Shown here one piece after another: positions 43,616 to 54,889 of a DNA stretch of 64,000 bases. The position numbers and the translations under genes are program-made. Source of the stretch: Anaeramoeba ignava (Eukaryota; Metamonada; Anaeramoebidae); contig JAPDFW010000091.1 of the NCBI GenBank assembly GCA_028826165.1, positions 124,001 through 188,000 of the forward strand, read 5' to 3'. The notes beneath the pieces are model-generated. The model ran no database searches, was not told the DNA's origin, and saw nothing but the letters and a program-made list of their open reading frames with translations. Numbering within the stretch: position 1 is the stretch's first letter; the number at the start of each line of letters is the position of its first letter.

Positions 43616-45377
43616 ATGAATGAAATTATATTTTTTGGTTCAAATGAAAAACCAACAATAATAAAAAATGAAACAGAAATAATAACAAAACCAATTCAAT
43701 TTAAATTTGAAAATGAAAATGAAAATGAAAAACAAATTAAACAAATTTCTTCATCAGGAGATTTTTCAACAATTTTCCTTTTTAAAAATGGAAAAGCAAT
43801 AGAATATTTAAGTGAAAATGATTCAAATCCAAATCCTTCAAAAATCCAAATTGAAGAAAATATTCAAAAAGTAACTGTTGGTTATGAAAATGAAGCAATT
43901 TTAACAAAAGAAGGAAATGTATTTGCAAAAGGAGAAGATATTAATCCAAAAAACCCAAAAGAATTTATCAATATTTCATCATTAATTGAAGATAAAAATG
44001 ATAGAATAATTGAAGATATTGTTTCTGGAGCTAGTTTAATTTATTTATTAACTTCAAATCAAAATGCTTATGGAATTGGTTTAGATGATTATGGTCAACT
44101 TGGTTTTGATTATAAAACACTCGAAAAAACAGAAAAACCAATTTTAATGATGAAAAATGTTTCTAAAATATTTTCAGGAATTACATCAAATAATGTTTTT
44201 CTTTTAAATTCAAATCAAGAATTATTTGGATGTGGTGATAATTTTTGGAGTCAACTTGGATTAGGAGAATCAAGAAAAGAAGATTGGCAAATCCCTAAAT
44301 TAACCAAAATCCAAAATATTCCAAAAGGTAAAATAATTGATATTCAATGTGGATCTTGGCATTCAATAATGTTGATTAAAAATGAAGATGAAAATCCAAA
44401 AATGAAACTTTATTCATGTGGAAATTCCCAATTTAATGGGCTTGGCAAAAATACTTATGAATTTACTGAAGTTAAATCATCTTTATTTGAAAATGATATT
44501 ATTCTTGATTTTTCTGTTGGATTCGATCATACTTTGATTTTAACTTCTAATTCAAAATTAATTGGATTTGGAAGTAATTTATATGGTCAATTAGGAGCTG
44601 GAGATACAAACCATCAATCAATTCCAATTCAAATTGAACTTTCTAAATTAAGATTTAATGAAGAAGTTTATAATTATCATGTTTATTGTGGATATCGAAG
44701 ATCATTTCTTTATTATTCTCCTTTTCTTTCTTCTTTTTCCAATCTTGAAGAAGATTTGATAAAATTATTTAAAAGAAAAGAATTTTGCAATATTTCATTT
44801 AAAACCAGAAAATGGAGAAATAATTTCAGCTCATAAATTAATATTGAAATATAGATTAAATCAAAATCAAAATCAAATTGAAAAACTTAAAGAAATTATT
44901 TCAAAAAAATCAATTAAAGAATCAAATCAAATATTTGAAATGATTTATTCAAACAGAATAATAAATCCAAAATTATATTCTGAAATTAAAGAAATTATAA
45001 ATTCAAATGAAAAAATTGAAGAAACAATCAAAAGAATTTATTTAAATGAAAATGAAAATGATTTCATAATTGAAAGAAAAGAAAAACAATATAAATTTCC
45101 CAAATTAATATTAATAATGAGAAGTGAATTATATCGAGGAATGTTTTTATCTGTAACTGAAGATAAATCAAATAAAGTTACAGATTATAGTGAATTAAGT
45201 GAAGAATCATTTCAAATATTTGAATATTGGATTTATTCAAATCAAATCAAAGATGGAATTCGAAATTACAAAGAAATCATTGATGAAATTGAAAAAGGAA
45301 TTGATTATTTTCAATTAAATCAAACAAATCCAAATTTATTTGATTTATTAATTAACAAATTTAATAATCAAAATTAA
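43616..45377 (+). CDS. RCC1-BTB protein, copy 2 (one frameshift)
   Basis: 586 aa after removing one C from CC at about 44804-44805. The frame then reads FKTENGEIISAHKLILKYR, the normal BTB entry. RCC1 blades include AYGIGLDDYGQLGFD, LFGCGDNFWSQLGLG, LYSCGNSQFNGLGK and GFGSNLYGQLGAGD. The C-terminal part matches copy 1 nearly residue for residue (QIEKL.EIISKKSIKESNQI, LFDLLINKFNNQN). Copy 2 stays in frame where copy 1 first breaks (EYLSENDSNPNPSK). It ends 15 bp from the stop of the convergent PAS-2 gene. Confidence 0.83.
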
Positions 45378-45392
45378 AATTAAAATCAAAAA

Positions 45393-46593
45393 TTAAATTT
45401 TTTTTTCTTCTTGTAAATCCTGTGCAAGAAATTCAATTATTTTTGGATCTGTTACAATTTCTTGAATTTTCTCAAGTTTTGAATTTACCAAATTAAATTC
45501 CAATTCCCTTTTTTTAGATTTTTCAATATTTTTTTGGAAATGACATTCTAATTCGTTATATCTTGCTTTATGTTTTTCTCTTTCTATTCCCAATTTATCA
45601 ACCAATTTAGAAATATGATTTTGATTGATCTCATCACACTTTTCAAAAATTAACTTGATTTTGTTGAGCTCATCAATAATTTCCTTTTCCAATTTTGGAT
45701 TTTGATGAATTCTTATATGAAACTTGATTTTATTAATAATATAATCCAATTTCATTTCAAATTCATCATTTAAAATAAGGAAAATATTATAGGCTGATTG
45801 ATATTTTTTTGGAGATGATATTATTTGCTCTGCTTGTGATTCAAGATCCGAAAATTCAGTTGTTGATTTGGATTCATCTTCTTCTAATGAATCTTTTTCT
45901 TTTGGAGAACTGTCAGATTCACTTTTTCCAATAAATTGAGGATTAACCAAATAAAGTGATTGATCCAAAGGTGTTTCTATGATTTCATTTTCTAATGGAT
46001 TAAGAATTGGAATTGAAACACATTGAAAACATATTTTTCCTTTTAATTGAATAATTGTAACATATAAATGAACCCAAACATCTTGGTTTTGAGTATTTTT
46101 ATGAAGCCAATAAAAATCAATATTTGCTGTTGTATTTCTAATTATTTTAGTTTTATTTTTTTTTTGAAAAAAAGAAGATGAATAAATATTTTTTTTTGCT
46201 TTTTTTTTTTTTTGCTTTTTTTTTTTTGGAAAAACCAAATTATTTTCTCATTTCTATAAAATTATCAATTTTCATTACAATTATAATTAAAAATAATGGG
46301 AGTTTTGGATTTATTTACTTAAGTATTCTTTGAGTTTGTTCTTCAATTGCTTCTTTTAAGGGTTTATTAAGTTGGGGTTGAAAAGGAGCTGAAAAATTAG
46401 GATCAACAATTTTATTTACTAATTCTTCTCTACATGTTAAACCTAATAATTTTGCACAAGAATCATTTACTTCAATACAAAAATGATCTTCTAAACTAAT
46501 GAGAATCATTGCTTCTTTGGCTTCTCTAATTGATTTTAGATAAGTTTCTGTTTCTTTTCTTTTAATAATTTTTGCAGATTTTGAATTTCCCAT
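45393..46593 (-). CDS. PAS/coiled-coil protein, family member 2
   Basis: Exon 1 is 46593-46319 and exon 2 is 46137-45393 (339 aa; phase-2 join giving K-N-TTANIDFYWLHKN). The N-terminus is MGNSKSAKIIKRKETE. The PAS-like region has REAKEAMILISLEDHFCIEV and AKLLGLTCR. Exon 2 opens with the DFYWLHKNTQNQDVWVHLYV block and CFQCVSIPILNPLENE. The coiled-coil end differs from the other members (IVTDPKIIEFLAQDLQ). The intron is only 181 bp, compared with 1.7 kb in member 1, so the repeat there is a lineage-specific expansion. Confidence 0.82.
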
Positions 46594-46758
46594 TTTTAAT
46601 TTTTTATTATTTATTTTTTATTTTTCAAAAAATGGAAAGAAAAATGAAAAATTTTTAATTCCAAAATTCATTCTTTTTTTCTGAATTTGAATTTCAATTA
46701 AAATTAAAAATTCAAAGTTGTTTTTATTCCCTTTTTTCTTTTTGTAAATTAAATTAAA
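46594..46758. other. Short intergenic region PAS-3 / PAS-2
   Basis: 165 bp of AT-rich sequence holding the promoter of PAS-2 and the end of PAS-3 on the same strand. TTCAAAGTTGTTTTTATTCC (about 46711-46730) recurs after the PAS-4 stop (about 48512-48531), marking the duplicated unit. Confidence 0.5.
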
Positions 46759-48165
46759 TTAAAATTTTTTTTCTTCTTGAAAATCAAATTGGAAAAATTG
46801 AGTAATATTTGGATCTGTTGTTAATTCTTGAATTTTTTGAAGTTTTGAAATTGCCAATTCAAATCCTAATTGAGTTTTTTCTGATTTTTCAAGGTTTTTT
46901 TGTAAATGAGATTCTAATTCATTATATTTATCTTTATTTCTTTCTCTTTCAATTTTTAATCTATCAGCTAATTTTGAAATTTGAGTTTGATTTGATTTAT
47001 TACATTCTTCAAAAATTGATTTGATTTCATTTAATTCATCAATAACTTTCTTTTCTAATTTTGGATTTTCATTAGCTCTAATAATAGATTTAATTGTATC
47101 AATTTTATCATCTAATTGCATTTCAAATTCATCACTATCAAGAAGTAAAATATTAGAAGTTGATTGGGGTTTTTTGTTTTTGTTGTTGATCTTGTTGTTT
47201 TTGATCTTGTTGTTGAATTTGATGTTGTAAATGTTGTTGAATCTGTTTCAATTTTTGCTTCAAGATCTGAAAAATCAGTTGTTGATTTTGATTCATCAGC
47301 AAAAAAATTTTTTTCTTTTTGGGAACTTTCAGATTCATTCATTGCAATAAATTGAGGATTAACCAAATAAAGTGATTGATCCAAAGGTGTTTCTCTGATT
47401 TCATTTTCTAATGGATTAAGAATTGGTCTTGAAATGCATTGAAAACCTTGTTTGCCTTTTATTTTGATAGGTGTAATATATAAATGAATCCAAACATCCT
47501 CATTTTTAATATTTTTACTTAACCAATAAAAATCAATACTTCCTGTTGTATCTCTATTTAAATTTATTTTTGTTAAAAAGTTTGAAGAAATTTGAAAGGT
47601 GAATAAAAAGGTGAATAAAAAATATTTTCCTTTTTTCTTTTAAATTGATAATAAAATTAATAATCTATTAAATAATTTAATTATTTTATGACTCAGCATT
47701 AAATTTATTATTAATTAAAATCTTTTTATTATTTTTTTTAATTGTGATTTTATTTTTAAAATAATAAATAAGATCAAAAAATCGAATTAAAAAAAGTGAT
47801 CAAATTAAGAGAAATAATTCTTTAAAAATTCGAAAAGCAAAAAAAAAACAAATTATAAAAAAAGAAATAAAGTGTTTTTTATTAACTTACTTTAACAACT
47901 TTTCACTTAATTCTTGAATAGCTTCATTTGTTGGTTTATTAAATTGAGGTTGAAAAGGAGCTGAAAAATTAGGATCAATTGGTTTATTTATTATGTCTTT
48001 TCTACTTTTTAAACCTAATAATTTTGCATAAAGATCATTCGCTTCAATACAAAAATGATTTTCTACTACGATAACCATTGCAGGTTCTTTGGCTTCTCTA
48101 ATTGATTTTAGATAAGTTTCTGTTTCTTTTCTTTTAATAATTTTTGATGATTTTGAATTTCCCAT
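46759..48165 (-). CDS. PAS/coiled-coil protein, family member 3 (frameshifted)
   Basis: Exon 1 is 48165-47891 and exon 2 is 47553-46759. Exon 2 breaks near 47167-47175, where an A6 and a C4 run replace the A-run and C3 of member 4. Taking one base from each restores TKTQSTSNILLLDSDEF and a 355-aa product. Exon 1: MGNSKSSKIIKRKETETYLK, REAKEPAMVIVVENHFCIEA, AKLLGLKSRKD. Exon 2: SIDFYWLSKNIKNEDVWIH, CISRPILNPLENE, then a coiled coil almost identical to member 4. It is probably a recent duplicate of member 4; their introns also match. Confidence 0.75.
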
Positions 48166-48551
48166 TTCAAGTTTTGGAATTTAAGAATAATTTCAATTCT
48201 GAATTATAAAACCTTTTTTTTAAAAAAATAAATTGAAAAAATGAAAATAATGGATTAGTTAAATTAATTGAAAAATTTTAAAATAAAAAAAGACAAAAAA
48301 ATTTTTCTTTTCTCTTTTTTATTTTAAATTTTTAATTTAAAAAAAATTGCCACTTCAAAAAGACATTTTATTGTTTTTTATTTGTTTAAAAAAGTTAAAA
48401 TGATATTTTCTGATAATTTCCTAAATTAATTATAATTATTTACTTATTTTTTTAATATAGATCTTTTTTATTTTTTTTTAAATTGAAAAATTAAAAAATT
48501 TGAATCAAAAATTCAAAGTTGTTTTTATTCTCCTCTTTCTTTCTTTTTAAA
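48166..48551. other. Intergenic region PAS-4 / PAS-3
   Basis: 386 bp with T-runs and one isolated AATATAGATCTTTTTTATTT segment near 48455-48475. That segment resembles the core of the 148-bp satellite at 50280-52730, so a stray monomer may sit here. No gene is seen. Confidence 0.5.
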
Positions 48552-49989
48552 TTAAAATTTTTTTTCTTCTTGAAAATCAAATTGGAAAAATTGAGTAATA
48601 TTTGGATCTGTTGTTAATTCTTGAATTTTTTGAATTTTTGAAATTGCCAATTCAAATCCTAATTGAGTTTTTTCTGATTTTTCAAGATTTTTTTGTAAAT
48701 GAGATTCTAATTCATTATATTTATCTTTATTTCTTTCTCTTTCAATTTTTAATCTATCAGCTAATTTTGAAATTTGAGTTTGATTTGATTTATTACATTC
48801 TTCAAAAATTGATTTGATTTCATTTAATTCATCAATAACTTTCTTTTCTAATTTTGGATTTTCATTAGCTCTAATAATAGATTTAATTGTATCAATTTTA
48901 TCATCTAATCTCATTTCAAATTCATCACTATCAAGAAGTAAAATATTAGAAGTTGATTGGGTTTTTGTTGTTGATGTTTTTGATCTTGTTGTTGAATTTG
49001 ATGTTGTAAATGTTGTTGAATCTGTTTCAATTTTTGCTTCAAGATCTGAAAAATCAGTTGTTGATTTTGAATCATCAATAAAAGAATCTTTTTCTTTTTG
49101 GGAACTTTCAGATTCATTCAAACCAATAAATCGAGGATTAACCAAATAAAGTGATTGATCCAAAGGCTTTTCTTTGATTTCATTTTCTAATGGATTAAGA
49201 ATTTTTCTAACAATACATTGGAAACACATTTTTCCTTTTATTTTTACAAACGTTAGATAAACATGAACCCAAACATCTTCATTTTTAATATCTTTTTGAA
49301 GCCAATAAAAATCAACACTTCCTGTTGTATCTCTATTTAAATTTATTTTTGTTAAAAAATTTGAAGAAATTTGAAAGGTGAATAAAAAATAATAAAAAGG
49401 TGAATAAAAAATATTTTTCTTTTTTCTTTTAAATTGATAATAAAATTAATAATCTATTAAATAATTTAATTATTTTATGACTCAGCATTAAATTTATTAT
49501 TAATTAAAATCTTTTTATTATTATTTTTAATTGTGATTTTATTTTTAAAATAATAAATAAGATCAAAAAATTGAATTAAAAAAAGTGATCAAATTAAGAA
49601 ATATAATTCAAAATTTATTCCCTTTTTTAAAATCAAATTATTATTTCGAAAATAAAAACAACAAACAAAAGTTAATTTATTTATTTATTGAATGATTTGT
49701 TTGTCGAAAATAAAAATTACTTTAAAATAGTTTTATTTAATTCTTCCATTGCTTCATTTAAAGGTTTATTAAGTTGAGGTTGAAAAGGAGCTAAAAGTTT
49801 CATATTAAGAGGTTTATTTACTATATCTTCTCTACTTTTTAAACCAAATAATTTTGCATAGAGATCATTCGCTTCTAATACTGTATTTTCTGAAGTAACA
49901 AGAGTCATTGCTTCTTTTGCTTCTCTAATTGTTTTCAAATAACTTTTTATTTCTTTCTTTTTAATAATTTTTGATTTTGAACTTCCCAT
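48552..49989 (-). CDS. PAS/coiled-coil protein, family member 4
   Basis: Exon 1 is 49989-49721 and exon 2 is 49332-48552 (349 aa, intact). The N-terminus is MGSSKSKIIKKKEIKSYLK. The PAS-like region has REAKEAMTLVTSENTVLEAN and AKLFGLKSREDIV. Exon 2 has DFYWLQKDIKNEDVWVHVYL, then a T/S-rich linker (TDSTTFTTSNSTTRSKTSTT). The coiled coil (NPKLEKKVIDELNEIKSIFE; KLADRLKIERERNKDKYNE) ends FFQFDFQEEKKF. The 388-bp intron carries a block nearly identical to that of member 3. Confidence 0.85.
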
Positions 49990-50279
49990 TTTGTTTTGCT
50001 TTTTCAGAAATAAGAAATTAAAATTTGTTTGTTTTTTTTTGAAAGGTAAAAAAAAAATGAATTGGTTTTGTTTTTGTAATTTTTTTTTCTTTTTTGTTTT
50101 TAAGTGAGAAATTATTTGTAAAATTTTAATTAAAAAAAATTTTTCTTTTCTTATTTTAATTAAAAAAAAAATTTTTCAATAAAGACAAAAAAATTTTTTT
50201 TTCTTTTTCTTTTTCTTTTTTAATAAATAAAAATATTGAAAATAAACAAAAATAAGTTAAAAAAAATTAATAATTTGGA
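49990..50279. other. PAS-4 upstream region
   Basis: 290 bp of A- and T-runs between the PAS-4 start and the satellite, presumed promoter. No other feature is seen. Confidence 0.4.
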
Positions 50280-52730
50280 TTTAGGATCAAAATTATAAAT
50301 TTATTTAAAAAATTTATTTTAATTATTTTAATAAATTTATAATAAAAATATTTAATAAATAAATTATAATTTAATTATAGATCTTTTTTATATTTAAGAA
50401 ATTAAATTATTTTCTATTTCTATTTTTGAATATTTTTTAATTAATTAATTAGATTTAATATCAAATTCAAAAATTATTTTAATAGATTTATAATAAAAAT
50501 ATTTAATAAATAAATTATAATTTAATTATAGATCTTTTTAAATTTAAGAAATTAAATTATTTTTATTCCTATTTTTGAATATTTTTAATTAATTAATTAG
50601 ATTTAATATCAAATCCAAAAATTATTTTAATAAATTTATAATAAAAATATTTAATAAATAAATTATAATTTAATTATAGATCTTTTTATATTTAAGAAAT
50701 TAAATTATTTTTATTCCTATTTTTGATTATTTTTAATTAATAATTTAGATTTAATATCAAATCCAAAAATAATTTTAATAAATTTATTTTAAATTATTTT
50801 AATAAATAAATTATAATTTAATTATAGATCTTTTTAAATTTAAGAAATTAAGTTATTTTCTATTTCTATTTTTGATTATTTTTGATTAATTATTTAAATA
50901 AAATTAATAATTTAGATTTAATATCAAATTCAAAAATAATTTTAATAAATTTATTTTAAATTATTTAATAAATAAATTATAATTTAATTATAGATCTTTT
51001 TAAATTTAAGAAATTAAGTTATTTCTTATTCCTATTTTTGATTATTTTTAATTAATTATTTAGATTTAATATCAAATCCAAAAATTATTTTAATAAATTT
51101 ATTTTAAATTATTTAATAAATAAATTAAAATTTAATTATAGATCTTTTTAAATTTAAGAAATTAAGTTATTTTTATTCCTATTTTTGATTATTTTTAATT
51201 AATTATTTAGATTTAATATCAAATCCAAAAATTATTTTTAATAAATTTATAATAAAAATATTTAATAAATAAATTAAAATTTAATTATAGATCTTTTTAT
51301 ATTTAAGAAATTAAATTATTTTTATTTCTATTTTTGATTATTTTTAATTAATAATTTAGATTTAATATCAAATTCAAAAATTATTTTAATAGATTTTATA
51401 ATAAAAATATTTAATAAATAAATTATAATTTAATTATAGATCTTTTTAAATTTAAGAAATTAAATCATTTCTATTTCTATTTTTGATTATTTTTAATTAA
51501 TAATTTAGATTTAATATCAAATTCAAAAATAATTTTAATAAATTTATAATAAAAATATTTAATAAATAAATTATAATTTAATTATAGATCTTTTTAAATT
51601 TAAGAAATTAAATTATTTTTATTCCTATTTTTGATTATTTTTAATTAATTATTTAGATTTAATATCAAATCCAAAAATTATTTTAATAAATTTATTTTAA
51701 ATTATTTAATAAATAAATTAAAATTTAATTATAGATCTTTTTAAATTTAAGAAATTAAGTTATTTTTATTCCTATTTTTGATTATTTTTAATTAATTATT
51801 TAGATTTAATATCAAATCCAAAAATTATTTTAATAAATTTATAATAAAAATATTTAATAAATAAATTAAAATTTAATTATAGATCTTTTTATATTTAAGA
51901 AATTAAATTATTTTTATTTCTATTTTTGATTATTTTTAATTAATAATTTAGATTTAATATCAAATTCAAAAATAATTTTAATAAATTTATAATAAAAATA
52001 TTTAATAAATAAATTATAATTTAATTATAGATCTTTTTAAATTTAAGAAATTAAGTTATTTTTATTCCTTTTTGATTATTTTTAATTAATTATTTAAATA
52101 AAATTAATAATTTAGATTTAATATCAAATTCAAAAATAATTTTAATAAATTTATAATAAATTATTTAATAAATAAATTAAAATTTAATTATAGATCTTTT
52201 TAAATTTAAGAAATTAAATTATTTTCTATTTCTATTTTTGATTATTTTTAATTAATTATTTAAATAAAATTAATTATTTAGATTTAATTTCAAATTCAAA
52301 AATAATTTTAATAAATTTATAATAAAAATATTTAATAAATAAATTATAATTTAATTATAGATCTTTTTAAATTTAAGAAATTAAGTTATTTTCTATTTCT
52401 ATTTTTGAATATTTTTAATTAATTATTTAAATAAAATTAATAATTTAGATTTAATTTCAAATTCAAAAATAATTTTAATAAATTTATTTTAAATTATTTA
52501 ATAAATAAATTATAATTTAATTATAGATCTTTTTTAAATTTAAGAAATTAAATTATTTTTTATTCCTATTTTTGATTATTTTTTAATTAATTATTTAGAT
52601 TTAATATCAAATCCAAAAATTATTTTAATAAATTTATTTTAAATTATTTAATAAATAAATTAAAATTTAATTATAGATCTTTTTTGAATTTAAGAAATTA
52701 AGTTATTTTTTATTCCTATTTTAAAAATTT
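50280..52730. repeat. Satellite array, ~148-bp monomer with AGATCT
   Basis: The core TTAATTATAGATCTTTTTAA recurs with its TAG at 50378, 50529, 50677, 50824, 50991, 51139, 51288, 51437, 51585, 51732, 51880, 52028, 52191, 52358, 52523 and 52672. Spacing is mostly 147-149 bp. A long form of 163-167 bp carries an extra AAATAAAATTAAT-type block. Each unit also has TATTCCTATTTTTGATTATT. There is no ORF. It lies between PAS-5 and PAS-4 and ends about 60 bp from the PAS-5 stop. Confidence 0.95.
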
Positions 52731-52789
52731 GCTTTATTAAAAGAAAATTGAATTTAATTGAAAAAAAAAAGTGGAATGAAAAATTAAAT

Positions 52790-54440
52790 TTAGAAAAATT
52801 GAGTAAGATTTGGATCTGTTGTTAATTCTTGAATTGATTTAAGTTTTAAAATTGCCAATTCAAATCCTAATTGAGTTTTTTGAGATTTTTCAAGATTTTT
52901 TTGTAAATGAGATTCTAATTCATTATATTTATCTTTATTCCTTTCTCTTTCAGTTTTTAATCTATCAGCTAATTTTGAAATATGAGTTTGATTTGATTTA
53001 TTACATTCTTCAAAAACTCTTTTGATTTTATTCAGTTCTTCAACAATTTTTTTTTCCAATTTAGGATTCTCTTGTGATCTTATAATGGACTTAATTTTAT
53101 CAATGCTGTCATCCAAATCCATTTCAAATTCATCATTCGAAATGAGCAAAACACTTGACATTTGTGTTGATGTATCTTTTATTGGAATGTCTTGTATGTC
53201 TTGTTTTTCTTGCTTGTCTTGTTTGTCTTTTTTTTCTTGTTTTATCTCAATGTCTGAATTTTCAGTTGTTGATTTAAAGTCATCAACTGCAAAAGTGTCA
53301 AAGTCTTGTTGTGAATTTTCTGATTCATCTTTTGATAGTGTTTTTGCTTTATCTGCTACTGGTTTAATAAAAAAAGATGCTTCTTCTCCAAGATCAAATG
53401 TTTTTACAATATTTGGTCCAGAAACTGGTCTTGTATAACCTTGAAGAACAAATTTTCCGGCCCAATTTATTGGCGTTAACCAAACCTAAAAAAAAAACAA
53501 TCAAATTTTATTTTTTTTTTAATATTTTTTTTTTGGATTTTTTTTTGATCTTTTTTTATTTTTATTTAAATTATTTTTATCCCTTTATTTAATTTTTATT
53601 TTATTTTTATTTTATTTTTATTTTATTTGATCTTATTTGTTAATTTAATCCCCCTTTTATTTTTCAATTAAATTTTTCAATTAAATTTTTCAATTAGAGT
53701 TTTTAATTGTTTTTGATCATTGTATTTAATTTTTTGAAATTAAATTAAATTGAAATAATAGTTTTGAATAAAAAATTATTAGAATTAAAAAATAAAAAAA
53801 AAGTCAAAAAACAAACGTGACACCAAAACTCTTTTCCATTTAAATCAACATGAAGAAAGTCAAAATCATAAAAACCTTCAGGTGATCTTTGATCAAAAAA
53901 AAAAAAATGAAATGATTTAAAAAAATTAAAAAGAAGAGTGAGTTGTTTTTATGTTTTTATGTTTTTATGTTTTTATGTTTTTATGTTTTTATGTTTTTAT
54001 GTTTTTATGTTTTTATGTTTTTGTTTTTGTTTTGTTTTTGTTTTTATATTATTTTTGTTTTTGTTTTTGTTTTTGTTTTTGTTTTTAGATTTTTATGTTT
54101 TTGTTTTTTTAGATTAAAAGAAAAAAAAATTTTTCACTTTTCTTTTTTTAAAGTTCCACAAAACTTACTCAAAAGCAGTTTTAACAATAATAGGAGCAAC
54201 TTCTTTTGTGGGCATTTTAAAAAAAGGTTGATATTCAGCAGATAAACCAGGAGGGCCTCTTGAAACAATATCTTTCATATTTTTTGCTTTAAATGCTTTG
54301 ATCGCTGCTTTATTTGCAAATACAAAATTTGCTTTATCATTTGCTAATATAATCGGTTCAGAACATTCATTTATTAATCTTTTGTACTCTTTTGTTTGCT
54401 TTTTTGCTAGTTTTTTTTTTGCTGCATTTGCTTGTCCCAT
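52790..54440 (-). CDS. PAS/coiled-coil protein, divergent family member 5, 3 exons
   Basis: Exons on minus: 54440-54169, 53886-53817 and 53485-52790 (345 aa; phases 2 and 0). The N-terminus MGQANAAKKKLAKK keeps the myristoylation-type MG but not the MGNSKS of the others. The PAS-like part has NECSEPIILANDKANFVFAN. An extra intron splits the second block: YDFDFLHVDLNGKEFWCH joins VWLTPINWAGKFVLQG, the counterpart of DFYWLHK...VWVHLY elsewhere. The KQDKQEKQDIQDI linker and the coiled coil (NPKLEKKIVEELNKIKRVFE, ending DPNLTQFF) match the family. It is probably the oldest branch of the cluster. Confidence 0.82.
53940..54110 (-). repeat. PAS-5 intron 1: ATGTTTTT repeat
   Basis: The plus strand shows about ten copies of an 11-nt TTTTTATG-type unit (TTTTTATGTTT), then TTTTTG runs. 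It is intronic and made of A/C on the sense strand. The plus-strand ORF over it is spurious. Confidence 0.8.
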
Positions 54441-54889
54441 TTTTTTTTATTTTAAAATTTTTAAATAAATTTTTTGGATCGAAAAAAAAAAAATGAAAAA
54501 AAAAAAAAAAAAAATAAAAATAAAATAATGTTTGAAAAGTCAAAAAAAAAAAAACAAATCATTCTTGTTTCTTCTTTAAAAAATATTATAAATTTTCTAT
54601 TTATCTTTTTATTAAATTGATCATTAGATCTAATAATTGAATTTTTAATTAAAATTTAAATGAAAAATAAAAAAAAGAAAATTTTACTTATTTTTTTTTT
54701 TAATCCCTTTTACACGTAATAATCCTATTTTTTCTTTTTTTTAATTAATAAAAAAAGAATCTAAATTAAATTTTTTAATTGAAAAAAAATTTTGAGTTTT
54801 TTTTTTTTCTCCATTTTTTTTTCTCCATTTTTTCTTTTAATTTGTTTTTTTAAAATTCATTTTTTTTCTTTCTTATATATTTTGTCTAT
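54441..54889. other. Divergent intergenic region, PAS-5 / Qc-SNARE
   Basis: 449 bp of A- and T-homopolymer-rich sequence. It holds the promoters of two divergent genes. CTCCATTTTTTTT is repeated at about 54810-54832. No gene is seen. Confidence 0.4.

Noticed and set aside
50280-52730. CRISPR-like array
   Set aside because: Units are contiguous tandem monomers without unique spacers, and the genome is eukaryotic.
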